Origin: Gonocerus acuteangulatus
Lineage: Eukaryota > Arthropoda > Insecta > Hemiptera > Coreidae
Direction: 5' to 3'
NCBI GenBank assembly: GCA_946811695.1
Contig: OX328126.1
Span: forward strand, 85,631,536-85,695,535
DNA length: 64,000 bases
The notes under the pieces were generated by a model, which did no database searches, was not told the DNA's origin, and was given only the letters and a program-made list of their open reading frames with translations. Each line of letters begins with the position of its first letter. Within the stretch, counting starts at the first letter, position 1. This document shows positions 47,786 to 58,422 of the stretch, in pieces. The translations under genes were made by a program, and so were the position numbers.

Positions 47786-47959
47786 TTTGTCCCTCCCTTA
47801 ACATCCCTGACACACCCTATACTTAGTATTAGACACTAAGTAGGCTTAAGACCCCCTTTTGTGTTTATCCTACATAAGTGTAGGATAAGGTGCAAAAACT
47901 ACCCCCGACACCAGGACCCAATCCGTCTAGATTCCTTATAAATAAAATATTGAGGATGG

Positions 47960-47991
<32 letters not shown>

Positions 47992-48261
47992 ACGTCGTCC
48001 CTACCATGTCAAACTATCGAATATGAAAAATCTCGTATTTCAGACTGGAGACTGTTCTTGGATTGTGGACGATACGGCTTGTCGCCAATTATTGCAACTC
48101 TAACCCCTTTGGAATAGCCTTTAATGCCTTGACTAAATAAGACCATTTTTCAATATATTGTTTGGTTAATCGAATATTTTCATATTCGACAATTTGACGT
48201 GGTAGGGACGATACGACGGAACCCCGTTTATTTACATCCTCTCTCTAAAAAACAATGAAAA

Positions 48262-48375
48262 CACAGGTCTACAACCAAAAATTTGATTTGATGATTTTGG
48301 CTAATCTCTGTCTTTCTCGGTGTGCTGAGGCCGAGAATGAAGTCCGTTTTTCTCTATCACGTACAGATTTTTTTC
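48262..48375 (+). repeat. Left inverted repeat of the 48.3-50.8 kb element
   Basis: cacaggtctacaa, ttgatttgatgattttgg, gtgctgaggccgag and ctctatcacgta occur here in order. They recur inverted at 50640-50750 with about 80% identity by eye. The two copies enclose the long frame at 48754-50466. Confidence 0.72.
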
Positions 48376-48753
48376 AAATCCATAGAACATAATATACCTG
48401 CTATACACATAAATTTGGTAAGAAGTAGGTTTTTTTTTTCCAAATGATTTCTCTTTTTATAAACAGACATCTTTCACTAGGTGGTGTAGGCAATGACTCC
48501 CTCAGTAGATGTTGTAGGCCTGAGGGTGTCTAGGCACGACCTGTTCAGACAGGAACGTACTTGTTTGGTCTCAGATGTCACCGTCTGAAGCTAAACGAGA
48601 TTGAACCTGTTGTATCAGGAACTTGGAGCTAAATTTCTGTTCATTCTCTCAGTTCAGTAGTATCAACTGTAGTGAACACATTCACTGAGGTCTCTTAGTT
48701 GTGTCAAAGTGATTAAGAACGTATTTTAAGGTTTGAAAGTGCATTTAGACAAA

Positions 48754-50466
48754 ATGTCTCATCGTCGTTGTGATACCAGTCCAGACTACTTGTGTTTTAT
48801 CTGTGGTGAGTACACAGTTAAGAAATACCAACGAAATATAACAGGTTTTGTCAAAAATGTATATTATGCATATCTTGGCTTGAGAATAGGAGATCAAGAT
48901 AAAGTGTGGGCTCCTCACAAAGTATGCCATAGCTGCGTAGAAAAACTTCGCTTATGGTAAAAAGGAGAGTTAAAATCTTTCGGATTTGCTATCCCAATGA
49001 TGTGGAGGGAGCAAAAAAACCACGTTAATGACTGTTACTTTTGTAATTGTCATGTTCAAGGCTATAATTCCAAAAATCATAAGCTCATTAACTATCCTAA
49101 TGTGGAATCTGCTAGTCGTCCGGTACCACACGGTCCTGGATTGACAGTTCCTCAGCCCCCTCGTGACTTGGGCAGTATAGATAGGGAAGCTAATAGAGAA
49201 GACTGTATGTCGGAGAGCGATGAAGTACACAGTGAGTTCACAGCAAGCAGTTCAGAAGATGAACCTCAGCTTATTTCTCAACAGGAGTTGAACGACTTAG
49301 TGAGAGATCTTGGACTTCCAAAAGATGCAGCTCAGTTACTTGGCTCCCGTCTTAAAAACAAAAATTTATTACAGCCAGGCACTTCTTTTTCATGGTATCG
49401 ACACCGTGAAGCAGTTTTTGTTCCTTACTTTGCTCTGGATGAGAATCTTATTTATTGCAAAGACATTCTTGGTCTGATGGGTCAATTTGGTATACAATAT
49501 GACCCGATTCATTGGCGTCTATTCATAGACTCATCAAAGCGAAGTCTAAAGGCTGTTTTGTTGCACAATGGCAATACTTATGCTTCAGTTCCAGTTGGCC
49601 ATTCGGTACATTTAAAAGAAACATACGAAAATTTGTCATTAGTTCTCGAACGAATTCATTATAATGAGCATAACTGGTTGATATGTGGAGACTTGAAAGT
49701 ACTTACTATGCTCTTAGGTCAGCAATCAGGGTACACCAAGTTCCCTTGTTTTTTATGTTTATGGGATAGCCGAGACAGAAATTCCCATTGGAACAACAAA
49801 GACTGGCCATCACGAGGAGCTCTGTCGCCAGGCCAAAAAAATGTAATTAGGAGAAGTTTGGTTCCTTCTGACAAAATCCTGCTACCTCCTCTACACATAA
49901 AGCTAGGGCTGATAAAACAATTCGTAAAGTCTCTCAATAAAGAAGGTGAATGTTTTAAGTACTTATGCTCCAAGTTCCCACGATTAAGTGATGCAAAGCT
50001 AAAAGAGGGGATCTTTGTAGGCCCAGATATTCGGAAACTTTTCACAGATCCCCATTTCACTCAGATCATGAATGAGAAGGAGAAGGAAGCTTGGAATTCT
50101 TTTAAAGATGTTGTTGAGAAGTTCCTTGGTAACGTGAAGGATCCCAACTACAGAAGTATCGTGGAACGCATGTTGAAGGCATTTCAATTACAAGGTTGCA
50201 ACATGAGTTTGAAGGTTCACTTCTTACATTCGCATGTGGACTATTTTCCGGAAAACTTAGGGGAAGTAAGTGAAGAACAAGGGGAAAGGTTCCATCAGGA
50301 CATCCAGGAAATGGAACGTAGGTATCAGGGCAAATGGAACGTAAACATGATGGCTGACTATTGTTGGATGCTGCAGCGTGAATCATCTGAAGAGTCCTAC
50401 AGCCGGAAACGAACACGGAGAAATTTTCAAGAGAAAAAAATACGTTTTCATAAAAATAATAACTAA
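48754..50466 (+). pseudogene. Uncharacterised arthropod protein, DDE-transposase-like, one internal stop
   Basis: A single frame of 570 codons (ATG 48754, TAA 50464), interrupted only by TAA at codon 69 (48958-48960). The part after the stop is open for 489 codons from 48997. I recall near-identical uncharacterised proteins in many arthropod genomes, where this position is a serine or similar and the frame continues. N-terminus: two CxxC pairs (CFIC at about residue 16 and CHSC at about 60), a treble-clef-like zinc site, then CYFCNC. An acidic linker follows. The C-terminal half has FIDSS (Asp 259), CGDLK (Asp 313), FPCFLCLW (CxxC) and SEEQGERFH (Glu 508/511). This order resembles the D-D-CxxC/H-E layout of RNase H-fold transposases. 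No intron is needed. Flanking inverted repeats support a mobile origin; the function is an inference. Confidence 0.75.
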
Positions 50467-50556
50467 ATATGCCACTGTTAATTCTGAAGCTGTTATTTCT
50501 ACACATTTATGTATTTTGTACAGTAAACAACATTGAAATAACTAAAAGATCATGGA

Positions 50557-50562
50557 AATAAA
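50557..50562 (+). promoter_or_regulatory. Candidate polyadenylation signal
   Basis: AATAAA 91 bases after the stop codon of the long frame, inside the right inverted-repeat border. Confidence 0.45.
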
Positions 50563-50639
50563 TGAAAACTCTTATTCGCCAATTCTGTTTTCTTTTAATG
50601 GTAGGACCTCTGCCCTTACTTGAGATTGAACAATTTCCT

Positions 50640-50750
50640 TACGTGATAGAGAGGGACTGACCTCATGTTCGGCTTCAGCACGCCAAGGAGCATAGAGATT
50701 GACCAAAATCATCAAATCAAATTTCAGAAAGATTATTTTTGTAGACCTGT
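50640..50750 (-). repeat. Right inverted repeat of the 48.3-50.8 kb element
   Basis: On the minus strand reads cacaggtctacaa, gaaatttgatttgatgattt, gtgctgaagccga and ctctatcacgta, the partner of 48262-48375. Outside it, 50790-50825 (minus) carries the family F block agttgtgtaactttagaaat. Confidence 0.72.
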
Positions 50751-50896
50751 GAAATTTACGGAAGTAAATATGAATCAAACACACACATCGCACGAGCATT
50801 TCTAAAGTTACACAACTAAAAATAAAACTCAACTGAAAATGCGTCACTCTTGCCTATGTAGGATCTTTAGGATTAAGACTGGAAGGGTGACCCAAG

Positions 50897-51400
50897 TGTC
50901 CTCTGGTGTACAAGCTCTGAAGCTAGGTACATACAGTTTTGATAATTGATAAAGAGATATTAGCCATCCCGCTAATATCTCTTTATCAATTATCAAAACT
51001 GGGGGGAGGGGACGAGCACAACTCCCAGTAGAGCCGTTTACCCTCATGAAGCATTTTTAAAAGAGAGAAGTGCGGCGGTGTCGCGTTGGTGCTGGGTTCG
51101 GATGGTGCCCGTTCCGCGCGGAGTGAGTGGGAGGCTTTTAGATTTATTAATTTATTTTAAATTATTGTTTTCAATTTAATAAAATTTAAACAATATATTT
51201 AAGATTTATTTAGGAAGTTCCTTCCTTTCGTTGGGTGCCCATGACCTCCCGTGGTTGAATACACCCTTAAATCCAAAAAAAAAATATGTATGTATATATA
51301 TATATATATAAACCATGTCTTTCACTGCCATAACTATGACGGTGTGAATAAAACCAATTTTTGAGTTGTGTCACTTTAGAAATACTAGTCCGATATATTC
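50897..51400 (+). repeat. Repeat family F, interrupted copy
   Basis: The left part (50897-50965) and right part (51316-51400) together match the window's first 135 bases. About 350 bp between them begins with the inverse of the preceding 31 bases (a perfect hairpin) and includes a GC-rich patch and a (TA)n run near 51293-51310. Confidence 0.6.
50934..51001. repeat. Perfect 31-bp hairpin, 6-base loop
   Basis: 50934-50964 (cagttttgataattgataaa...) is the exact inverse of 50971-51001, with the loop catccc. No mismatches. Confidence 0.92.
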
Positions 51401-51947
51401 TCCTACTTTTAACCTAATCTGACATTTGTGATAATTATGAGGAACTAGCATGAATTGTGATTTGCCATAAATTGTTGGAAATCAATGGCTTCTGTTGTGG
51501 AGCTTCTGCAGCAGTAAATCTGAGAGTTAAAGCTTTCTCCTCAAGTTGTGAGCGGTTATTTCTGTGTTTGATCTAAACGCTCCTTGAGGAGGTTATGAAC
51601 CTAGTGCACTCGTATATCAGAAGACTTTGGAACATTTCCCTAACAACATGGCACATGTGTACGGCATCACTATTTATAGTGGATGGAGTCTAATTCCGTG
51701 CCGCGTGGCGGTCTTTGTTCATTTCTCTGCTCTATATCCACGCAGATCTTTGGGTTCGTTCTAGGTGGGGAAACAGGTTTCAAATTGGTCACAGGAGGCC
51801 ACAGGGTGAAGCAGAAAGTGTTTTTATATTCGTCAGAATTTTAATACTATTTCTAAAAAAGTATTATTGCTGTAACAAGTGTAGACAAGAAAGCCGTTGG
51901 ATTTCGGATTAGAAAACACTGTGTTATTCGAAGGATTGTTATAATGT

Positions 51948-52080
51948 GGGATCTCCACGTGGTCTAGTGGGTAACATGGTGAATTCTCTTGAGGGTGCCA
52001 TGGGGTCCTGCCTGTGGCAGGTTGACATTTTTCAACGTCTTGCTCGCTGAAAAAATTCCATGCTATACCGCGGATTTTTT
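51948..52080 (+). mobile_element. SINE family 1, worn copy
   Basis: gggatctccacgtggtctag, then the body words tcaacgtcttgctcgctgaa and aaattccatgctataccgcg, in the same order as the 45359 SINE. Box B is lost. Confidence 0.55.
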
Positions 52081-52179
52081 GTTTTATTTTTTATTAATTT
52101 AAGTATATTATATTATTTTGGATTTTTTTGTATACTCTAATTCCTTGCTTAACCAATGTACTTTATTATTTGTACATCT

Positions 52180-52483
52180 ACTAATACAAAAAACACGTGT
52201 CTGTTTTGTGTCTGTCTGTTTGTTCCTTGTACAAATCCACACCGTTTGAGCGATTTTAACCTTACTTGGCTCACATTTAGGTCTTGATCCGGGGAGTGTC
52301 ATAGGCTAGGTTAAAATCGTCTATGACTCACAGTTCGGAGGTCACGGGTTCGAAACTGTGAACCCGAACGGTTACAGATTTGCGTTGTTAGATTTTAATT
52401 ATACTTATTTGGTTTCTAATTTATTTTTGCTTTTCAGGATTCAGAAAGTAGTTGTAGTATGACACGCCGGGTAACAGATAGTA
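52180..52483 (-). repeat. Family D, short complete copy
   Basis: From aaacacgtgtctg through a single unit (acaaatccacaccgtttgag) and cacgggttcgaaactgtgaa to gacacgccgggtaacagata. With one unit instead of four, it shows the basic form of family D. Confidence 0.65.
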
Positions 52484-52540
52484 TGTTAATAAACGTTGTT
52501 GTAAAAACTAAAATATTAAAAAAAATACAATGGATGTTAA

Positions 52541-52610
52541 GGGAACCAACCTGATAGCTCGGCGCTAATTACTAATTCGTCGACGCACCATACAAACAAA
52601 CAAAAAATTA
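52541..52610 (+). mobile_element. 5S-SINE tail fragment
   Basis: gggaaccaacctgatagctc and ggcgctaattac match the body of the 5S-derived SINE. The 5S head is absent. It ends in a (caaa)n-like run. Confidence 0.5.
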
Positions 52611-52789
52611 CAGTAATGTGTACCCTTTCACTTTGTTTTTCTAAAAATTACTGAAAACATTTTGGTTATTTCTAACTTTATTCCCCCAAAATTAGCAAAT
52701 TAAGGTACCTAACTGATTCACGATACGTTAAATTAGAAAGCCAAATTCTCAGGTTCACACATTACGCACACATATTGATTTGGTTCACA

Positions 52790-53395
52790 CATTACGCACA
52801 CATATATTAAACGAGTGGTTGCATCACTGGCTAAAAACAAACAACAAATTAAGAACACAGTAAAAGCATGGAGTAACGAACAATAAACCTCGATAAGAAG
52901 AGACCAAGTAGTACTGACCAGACTTCGCATTGGACACTCGTTGCTCACACATAATTACCTCATGGAGAAAAAAGACAAACCGATATGCAGACTTTGTAAG
53001 ACAACATTGACTATTAAACATATACCCACTGAATGTAAAAGACGCGACAAACTGATCATTCCACACGACCTACAAGAACTTCTTACAGAGGGTAGTCCAT
53101 ATATACACTCTGTACTTCAATATTTAAAACACATAAAGATTTATCACAGAATCTGAATAATAATATTTAAAAACATATTAATAAATATTATTTCGACGGT
53201 ATAATGAGTGCTACATACTTAACACAAACATACTAACTTTTGTCGTATGCTCTCCTCAAACTTTCGTTGTATTTAGTACTATAAGTTACTGATAATTGTG
53301 AACATATAAGTTTGTATTTTTTACTGTATTTTAAAAAAGAGCAAGTCGGCGTCGTTGCGAAGCTCGTAAAATAAATAAGTAAACAAAGATTCTCA
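52790..53395 (+). pseudogene. Jockey/R1-like LINE 3' end, copy 1
   Basis: An open frame from about 52880 to 53155 reads RRDQVVLTRLRIGHSLLTHN, YLMEKKDKPICRLC, TLTIKHIPTEC. This is the C-terminal zinc-knuckle region of a LINE ORF2 (CxxC...HxxxxC) that follows the RNase H domain. A 3' untranslated part follows and ends with gtcggcgtcgttgcgaagct and cgtaaaataaataagtaaac. The reverse transcriptase is absent: a 5'-truncated insertion, as is usual for LINEs. Confidence 0.75.
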
Positions 53396-54540
53396 GGAAA
53401 GTTGTTATTTTAGCGTTTTTCCATAAAATGCTTATCCCTTTTGTGATGTGGACTATTGTGAATAGAACCCCTTTAATATATAATCTTCAATGGACCATCA
53501 AAAACGTTTTTTGCCTAACGTTTTGGCCCTAACCCAATTTACGCTTAACCCCTTTTTTAGAAAGAAATATGTAAAGCTTTTGTATGTTAACTTTCCGCTT
53601 TAAGCCAATTCACAAGCTTTTTCTAGATATTCAACAAATACATTCGCAATTATTAAATGCTTTGTTTGCATACTCCGACTTCGTTAAATGAACGAAATAA
53701 CGATCACTATATGATTGATAATTTTGCGTCCACCTTCAGCTACTAGCAATCATGTCTACTTGTGGAATTGGTTAAAATTATTTTATCTCACATCAGTCGG
53801 GGGAAAGCTCGCGACCCTCCTTAAAGTGTACGACTTTCCTTTCAATTTTCTTCTTGAGTCTCCTTGAATGATTGCAGATGGAGTGAAGAAAGCAGAGTGA
53901 CATTTCACTGAAGAATTGGGGCGTACAGGCAGCCTTCGAATGTCTTCACAGAAATTAACTAACGTCTTCAGCTTATTTGGCATTTTGGAGTATTCTTAAT
54001 CGTAATTTATTTCACTTCAGAGAAACGTGAATCTCAAGTCTGAAAATAAAACCATTGAATAGAACATTTTTCAAAAAAAATAAATGATAAATATTTATAA
54101 TTCTGGGGCTCTTTACCAATGAATTCTCAATCAAATGAATAATTTCCCTGATTGTCATCAAATTTGATCATGCTAGCAGATAAATAAATAATAATGTTAT
54201 GAACAAAATAAATCAATAAGAATCTATTTCTTTATTTTATTAATTAAGCTTATCGCAACTCAGGCGACGAAACTGCAGCTTGAAAGAATTGAGATAAGTA
54301 GAAGAAAGTCAATAGTATAGTCAATGATAAATTATAAAATAAATTAAAAGTACGAGTCGTAAGTAAAGTACTACTTATTAGCTGAGAGAAGTAACTTAAT
54401 TTCAGTGTCTCACTCAGTGATATTTACTTCTAGAAATAAAAAGGGGGGAAGGAAAACAAGAGGGGAGAAAAGGCAAAAATAAGACAAATAAATAGACAGA
54501 TAAAAGAAGGAAGGAAAAAATAAATTTATATTATATATAA
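53396..54540. other. No recognised gene
   Basis: AT-rich DNA. The minus-strand frame at 53783-53983 has no motif I know. Purine-rich tracts lie near 54431-54600. Confidence 0.35.
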
Positions 54541-54604
54541 CAAAAATAAATAATTGAAACAAGGGGAGAGAAAAAAAAAGAAAAAAAAAAAAAAAAAAAA
54601 AAGG

Positions 54605-54870
54605 GTGTTGCTAGAGTTTATCCAGAGTTTTGATGTTGGAAAGGAATTGGAATATGTCTGAAATATGTTTGCTGTCATCTGAAAGTAATTCATGCATGTT
54701 TGATGGTAAGTCAGAGTTTAGCCTGAGTCTGCAGTCTGTCAGTAAGTGTTTAACAGTAAGTGTTGTATTGCAGTACTGGCATATTGGTCTGTATTGTCGT
54801 GTCATAAGGTATGAGTGAGTCAGTAGGGAATGGCCTATCCTCAGCCGGCAGAGGATTCTATTTCTTTATT
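54605..54870 (-). pseudogene. Jockey/R1-like LINE C-terminus, copy 2
   Basis: Minus strand: YRPICQYCNTTLTVKHLLTD, then CRLRLNSDLPSNMHELLSD. It has the same CxxC...H....C knuckle as 52790-53395, but diverged, so it comes from a different LINE copy or lineage. Upstream residues (RILCRLRIGH in another frame) are degraded. Confidence 0.7.
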
Positions 54871-55159
54871 TTATTCATAGAAGAAAAGTATTTATTCCGG
54901 GTCGGATGAAATTTATTTTCTTAAATTAAATTGAAACCCCAGAAAATGGAGAAGCCTGGATCAAATGAATGAAATGAAAAAAATTTATCAATATATGTAC
55001 TAATTGTCGTGGAACTAGATTCGATTAGAAAAAAAATGAATGTTAAAAAAAAGAAAATAATACGAATACCGAAATTTATTGGCAATTTAACTTTTTTCAG
55101 GAAACACTTCTTTCACGAGTATCGAGTATTATTATTGCGTGTTTCCTTTCATTGTAAGG

Positions 55160-55185
55160 AATATATTATATATATACATATATAC

Positions 55186-55247
<62 letters not shown>
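55160..55247. repeat. (TA)n / (ATAC)n microsatellite
   Basis: About 90 bp of TA repeats with tac interruptions at the left. Confidence 0.9.
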
Positions 55248-55251
<4 letters not shown>

Positions 55252-55558
55252 TACCTTAAAATATATCACACAAATTTAACTCATTTTTTAAAACCATATG
55301 AAATATATAAGCAGTTTGTAAATCATATTTATAAACCAATAAATAACGTAATACTCCAGTACTTTACCTTTGAAATTTACAGAAAACAATGCCGTCAAAT
55401 ATAGTAGATAACAGTGAGGAAACAACCTTGAAAACGATCAAGTTAGCATATTTTTATCATTAATAGTTTGTAAACGCACTTTTAAAAGGATCAAAAGAAC
55501 CTCTTAAAAATATACTACAATACATAATATTAGATTATGCGTAGTACTTTCATTTATT

Positions 55559-55560
<2 letters not shown>

Positions 55561-55595
<35 letters not shown>
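55561..55595. repeat. (TA)n microsatellite
   Basis: About 34 bp of TA, just before a G run and the SINE at 55608. Confidence 0.9.
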
Positions 55596-55598
<3 letters not shown>

Positions 55599-55607
55599 CA
55601 CGGGGGG

Positions 55608-55975
55608 GGGGGACCTTGGCTCAGTCGTAGAGCACTCAACTCGCGTTCTGGAGTTCGAATCTCGGACGTGGGCTAAAGAGTTTATTGTTTAATGCTAACC
55701 CAGCCTTTACAGGGGAAATTCAGGCGGCCGGAACATAGTACTCACCATACTATTTCCCTAGAGTTCCGACTAGATGTTATATGACACAATAGTTCCGACA
55801 TTGTGTTCTAACAGCCACTTGCTATCGTTGTAGGAAGTTCATTCGATGCCTTAGACTATGAAAAAACCTGAAGGTCTGCCATTTAGCACTGAACTAGAAC
55901 TAACCGTGCTAAATTATCTCCGTCACGTTGGGAAACCTCCGGATTCCCAACTAACAAAGAAAAAGAAGAAGACTT
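55608..55975 (+). mobile_element. tRNA-derived SINE, family 2, second copy
   Basis: Head ccttggctcagtcgtagagc (box A) and ggagttcgaatctc (box B). The core ttcaggcggccggaacatag and ctcaccatactatttcccta is shared with 15868-16165. The downstream part (gacattgtgttctaacagcc ...) is longer than in the other copy. Ends in an aaagaaaaag-type tail. Confidence 0.7.
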
Positions 55976-56061
55976 AATCTTTTTTTGTTCAAAAATGTTA
56001 CCTATGCAAATTTCTATTAGACCATCTCTTTTTGGAAAGAAAACTGAATAAGTTTCCGAAT

Positions 56062-56270
56062 AACAAAGGTTGAGGGGTCTTCCGTGATCTAATTGCTAGC
56101 GCCTTGGATTCATAAGCGGGAGATGGTGGGTTCAATTCCCACCTCCGGCAGGAATTTTCTCATCTCAGGGCTCGCTGGGAAAATTCCTCGCTGCACCCTG
56201 GATGTTGGCGCTAATGACCTAGATGTAGATGTGCCGTAAATAAATAAATAAATAAATAAACAAAGGTTGA
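56062..56270 (+). mobile_element. tRNA-derived SINE, family 1, with 12-bp TSD
   Basis: SINE body 56074-56258, flanked by aacaaaggttga at 56062-56073 and 56259-56270. Same head, body and gcgctaatgacctagatgta tail as 45359-45563, but the tail is (taaa)n instead of A(n). Box B reads gtgggttcaattccca. Confidence 0.9.
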
Positions 56271-56679
56271 ATCTGAAATGGAAAGGGTTGGATTGGGAAA
56301 TGTGACTTGGAAGTGCTATAAATAGAAAATTAACATGAATATTTTTGGTCATTCATATTTGTAATGAAGATATCAATAAATTACATTTTTTATTCAAATT
56401 TGTTCTGGGGTTTTTCTTTTTTTAAAAGCACGAACCTCATTGGTTGGACATGCACTGTTTACATTTATTTTTATAAGACATTTTTCTCTTTAGATAACCA
56501 CTCACTGGGTCCCGAGTTTCCCTGGTCGTAAACGAGACATAATCAGTTTTTATAATGTTTCACGTATCGTTTTGTTTCCCCTCAAAGTTTCGCGCATGAG
56601 GAATTGAACTTTTCCGTCTATCTGAACAGGCTACAGTAGATAGGATGGGTGAATATTTGATGTTTTTTTCAAAACAACA

Positions 56680-57140
56680 TCAGAAGCTTCTTTCATGAGT
56701 GCAACATCAAAAGCTCCTTTTATGAATGCAACATCAAAAGCTTCAGTCATGAGTGCAACATCAAAAGTTCCTTTTATGAGTACAATATCAAAAGCTTCTT
56801 TCATGAGTGCAACATCAAAAGCTTCAGTCATGAGTGCAACATCAAAAGTTCCTTTTATGAGTACAATATCAAAAGCTTCTTTCATGAGTGCAACATCAAA
56901 AGCTTCTGTCATGAGTGCAACATCAAAAGTTCCTTTTATGAGTGCAATATCAAAAGCTTCTTTCATGAGTGCTACATGAAAAGCTTCTGTCAGGAGTGCT
57001 ACATCAAAAGCTTCTGTCATGGGTGCTACATCAAAAGCTTCTTTCATGAGTACTACATCAAAAGCTTCTGTCAGGAGGCTACATCAAAAGCTTCTTTCAT
57101 GAGTGCTACATCAAGAGCTTCTGTCAGGAGTGCAACATCA
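56680..57140. repeat. 27-bp minisatellite with 81-bp higher order
   Basis: About 17 copies of a 27-bp unit (gcttctttcatgagtgcaac atcaaaa). Units alternate among three variants (ttctttc, ttcagtc/ttctgtc, ttcctttt), giving an 81-bp higher-order repeat over 56700-56990. Open frames here on both strands are by-products of the 27-bp period. A 2-base deletion near 57078 shifts the phase. Confidence 0.93.
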
Positions 57141-57149
57141 AACGAAAAA

Positions 57150-58235
57150 AAAAACTCCTTCGAAAAGCACTAAAAAAATCTCTTTTTAATTGACGTACAT
57201 TTTATTTTATTTTTTCTAAAATATCCTTTTATCATTAAAATGAGTCTGCCAAGGTATCTAAGCATCGAAAGAGAAATTACATTGTTTTTACTTTTTTAAT
57301 TTGTGATTACCCGTTCCTTAAGAATTAGCGGAAGCGGAGAAACAGTGGTTTATACCAGCTTTCAATCGACAATTGCTTTCCGCTCTTAAACTCATTAAGA
57401 CCGCACTTTTCTCCGTGATTTCGTTCCAGAAGGGATTCAAATATTTTTTAAATTAGAGAGTTAAAAACAATAATGTAAAGTTTCCGATTGTAAACATTTC
57501 CAGAGCAAAATATTAATAGTTTCTATTGTTAGCTTTCCAAAATTCAGCAAAAATAAGGTTCATATGGATACCTAAGGATGACGCAGTTCCTACGACTCGG
57601 ATTTTTTTGTTTAACAATCTTCTTTAAACAACTCACATTTTCCTATGTTAATATAAGTTTCGAGAATAACAAATCCTAGGCCGTCTCATTTAAACAACAC
57701 TAAACCTCTTATTTTATGTTCAAAATGACACTTTGAAAGCCTGTCCAGGTTGAAAGAGTGTAATATTTATTTGTACTAAGCTTCAACTTACAGGTCTTCC
57801 CTAATGGATTCAGGGGTTTCTATGCTAGTGTATAAATAGATTCTATAAATATATCTAGATCAGCTTGTTTAACTATGTATAATGTAATGGTTTCACAAAT
57901 ACTGTCAGCTCTCGATAAGTCGATATTCAAAGTATTGTAAAAATTATTCGACTTAACTTCAGTTCTGAGTGTGTTTAATGTTTGTAAGGTTGAATGGAAC
58001 TGGGTTTGTGTATGTGCGTAGGTGTGTCCATGTGTGTCTGTATGTGTGTATGTGTACATTTTGAGTATGTTTGTATCTATATTTGCCAATGAAAATGACA
58101 TTGCAAGTAATCTCAGTAAGAAAAATAAACCAGAATCAATAATAAATAATTAAATAAAATTCAAAAGCTGATCTAACCATTTAATAAATTCAAAAGTAAT
58201 AAGAAAATATTTCACCACAAAATATAATAAAACAT
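57150..58235. other. No recognised gene
   Basis: AT-rich, with a (tg)-rich patch near 58000-58060. No family resemblance in the short open frames. Confidence 0.4.
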
Positions 58236-58239
58236 TCAC

Positions 58240-58285
58240 TCGATGGCGTTAATGACCCTAAGGTTGACACGCCTTAAAAAAAAAA
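58240..58285 (+). mobile_element. SINE family 1 tail fragment
   Basis: gatggcgttaatgaccctaa and gacacgccttaaaaaaaaaa match the SINE 3' end only. Confidence 0.5.
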
Positions 58286-58422
58286 TTAACTTCAGTTCGA
58301 CTTACCGAACATCGTGTTTATACTTCCGTGTACCTTCATGTAAATGGGAAAAAATAGGAATACGTGAAGTTTAATCAAATACATGTCAATTGGCAAGAAA
58401 CGGCTAATTGAACTCTTATCAT

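Noticed and set aside
56631..57047. Open frames across the 27-bp repeat as repetitive proteins
   Set aside because: Open on both strands for the same arithmetic reason. No start context, and the phase is broken at about 57078.
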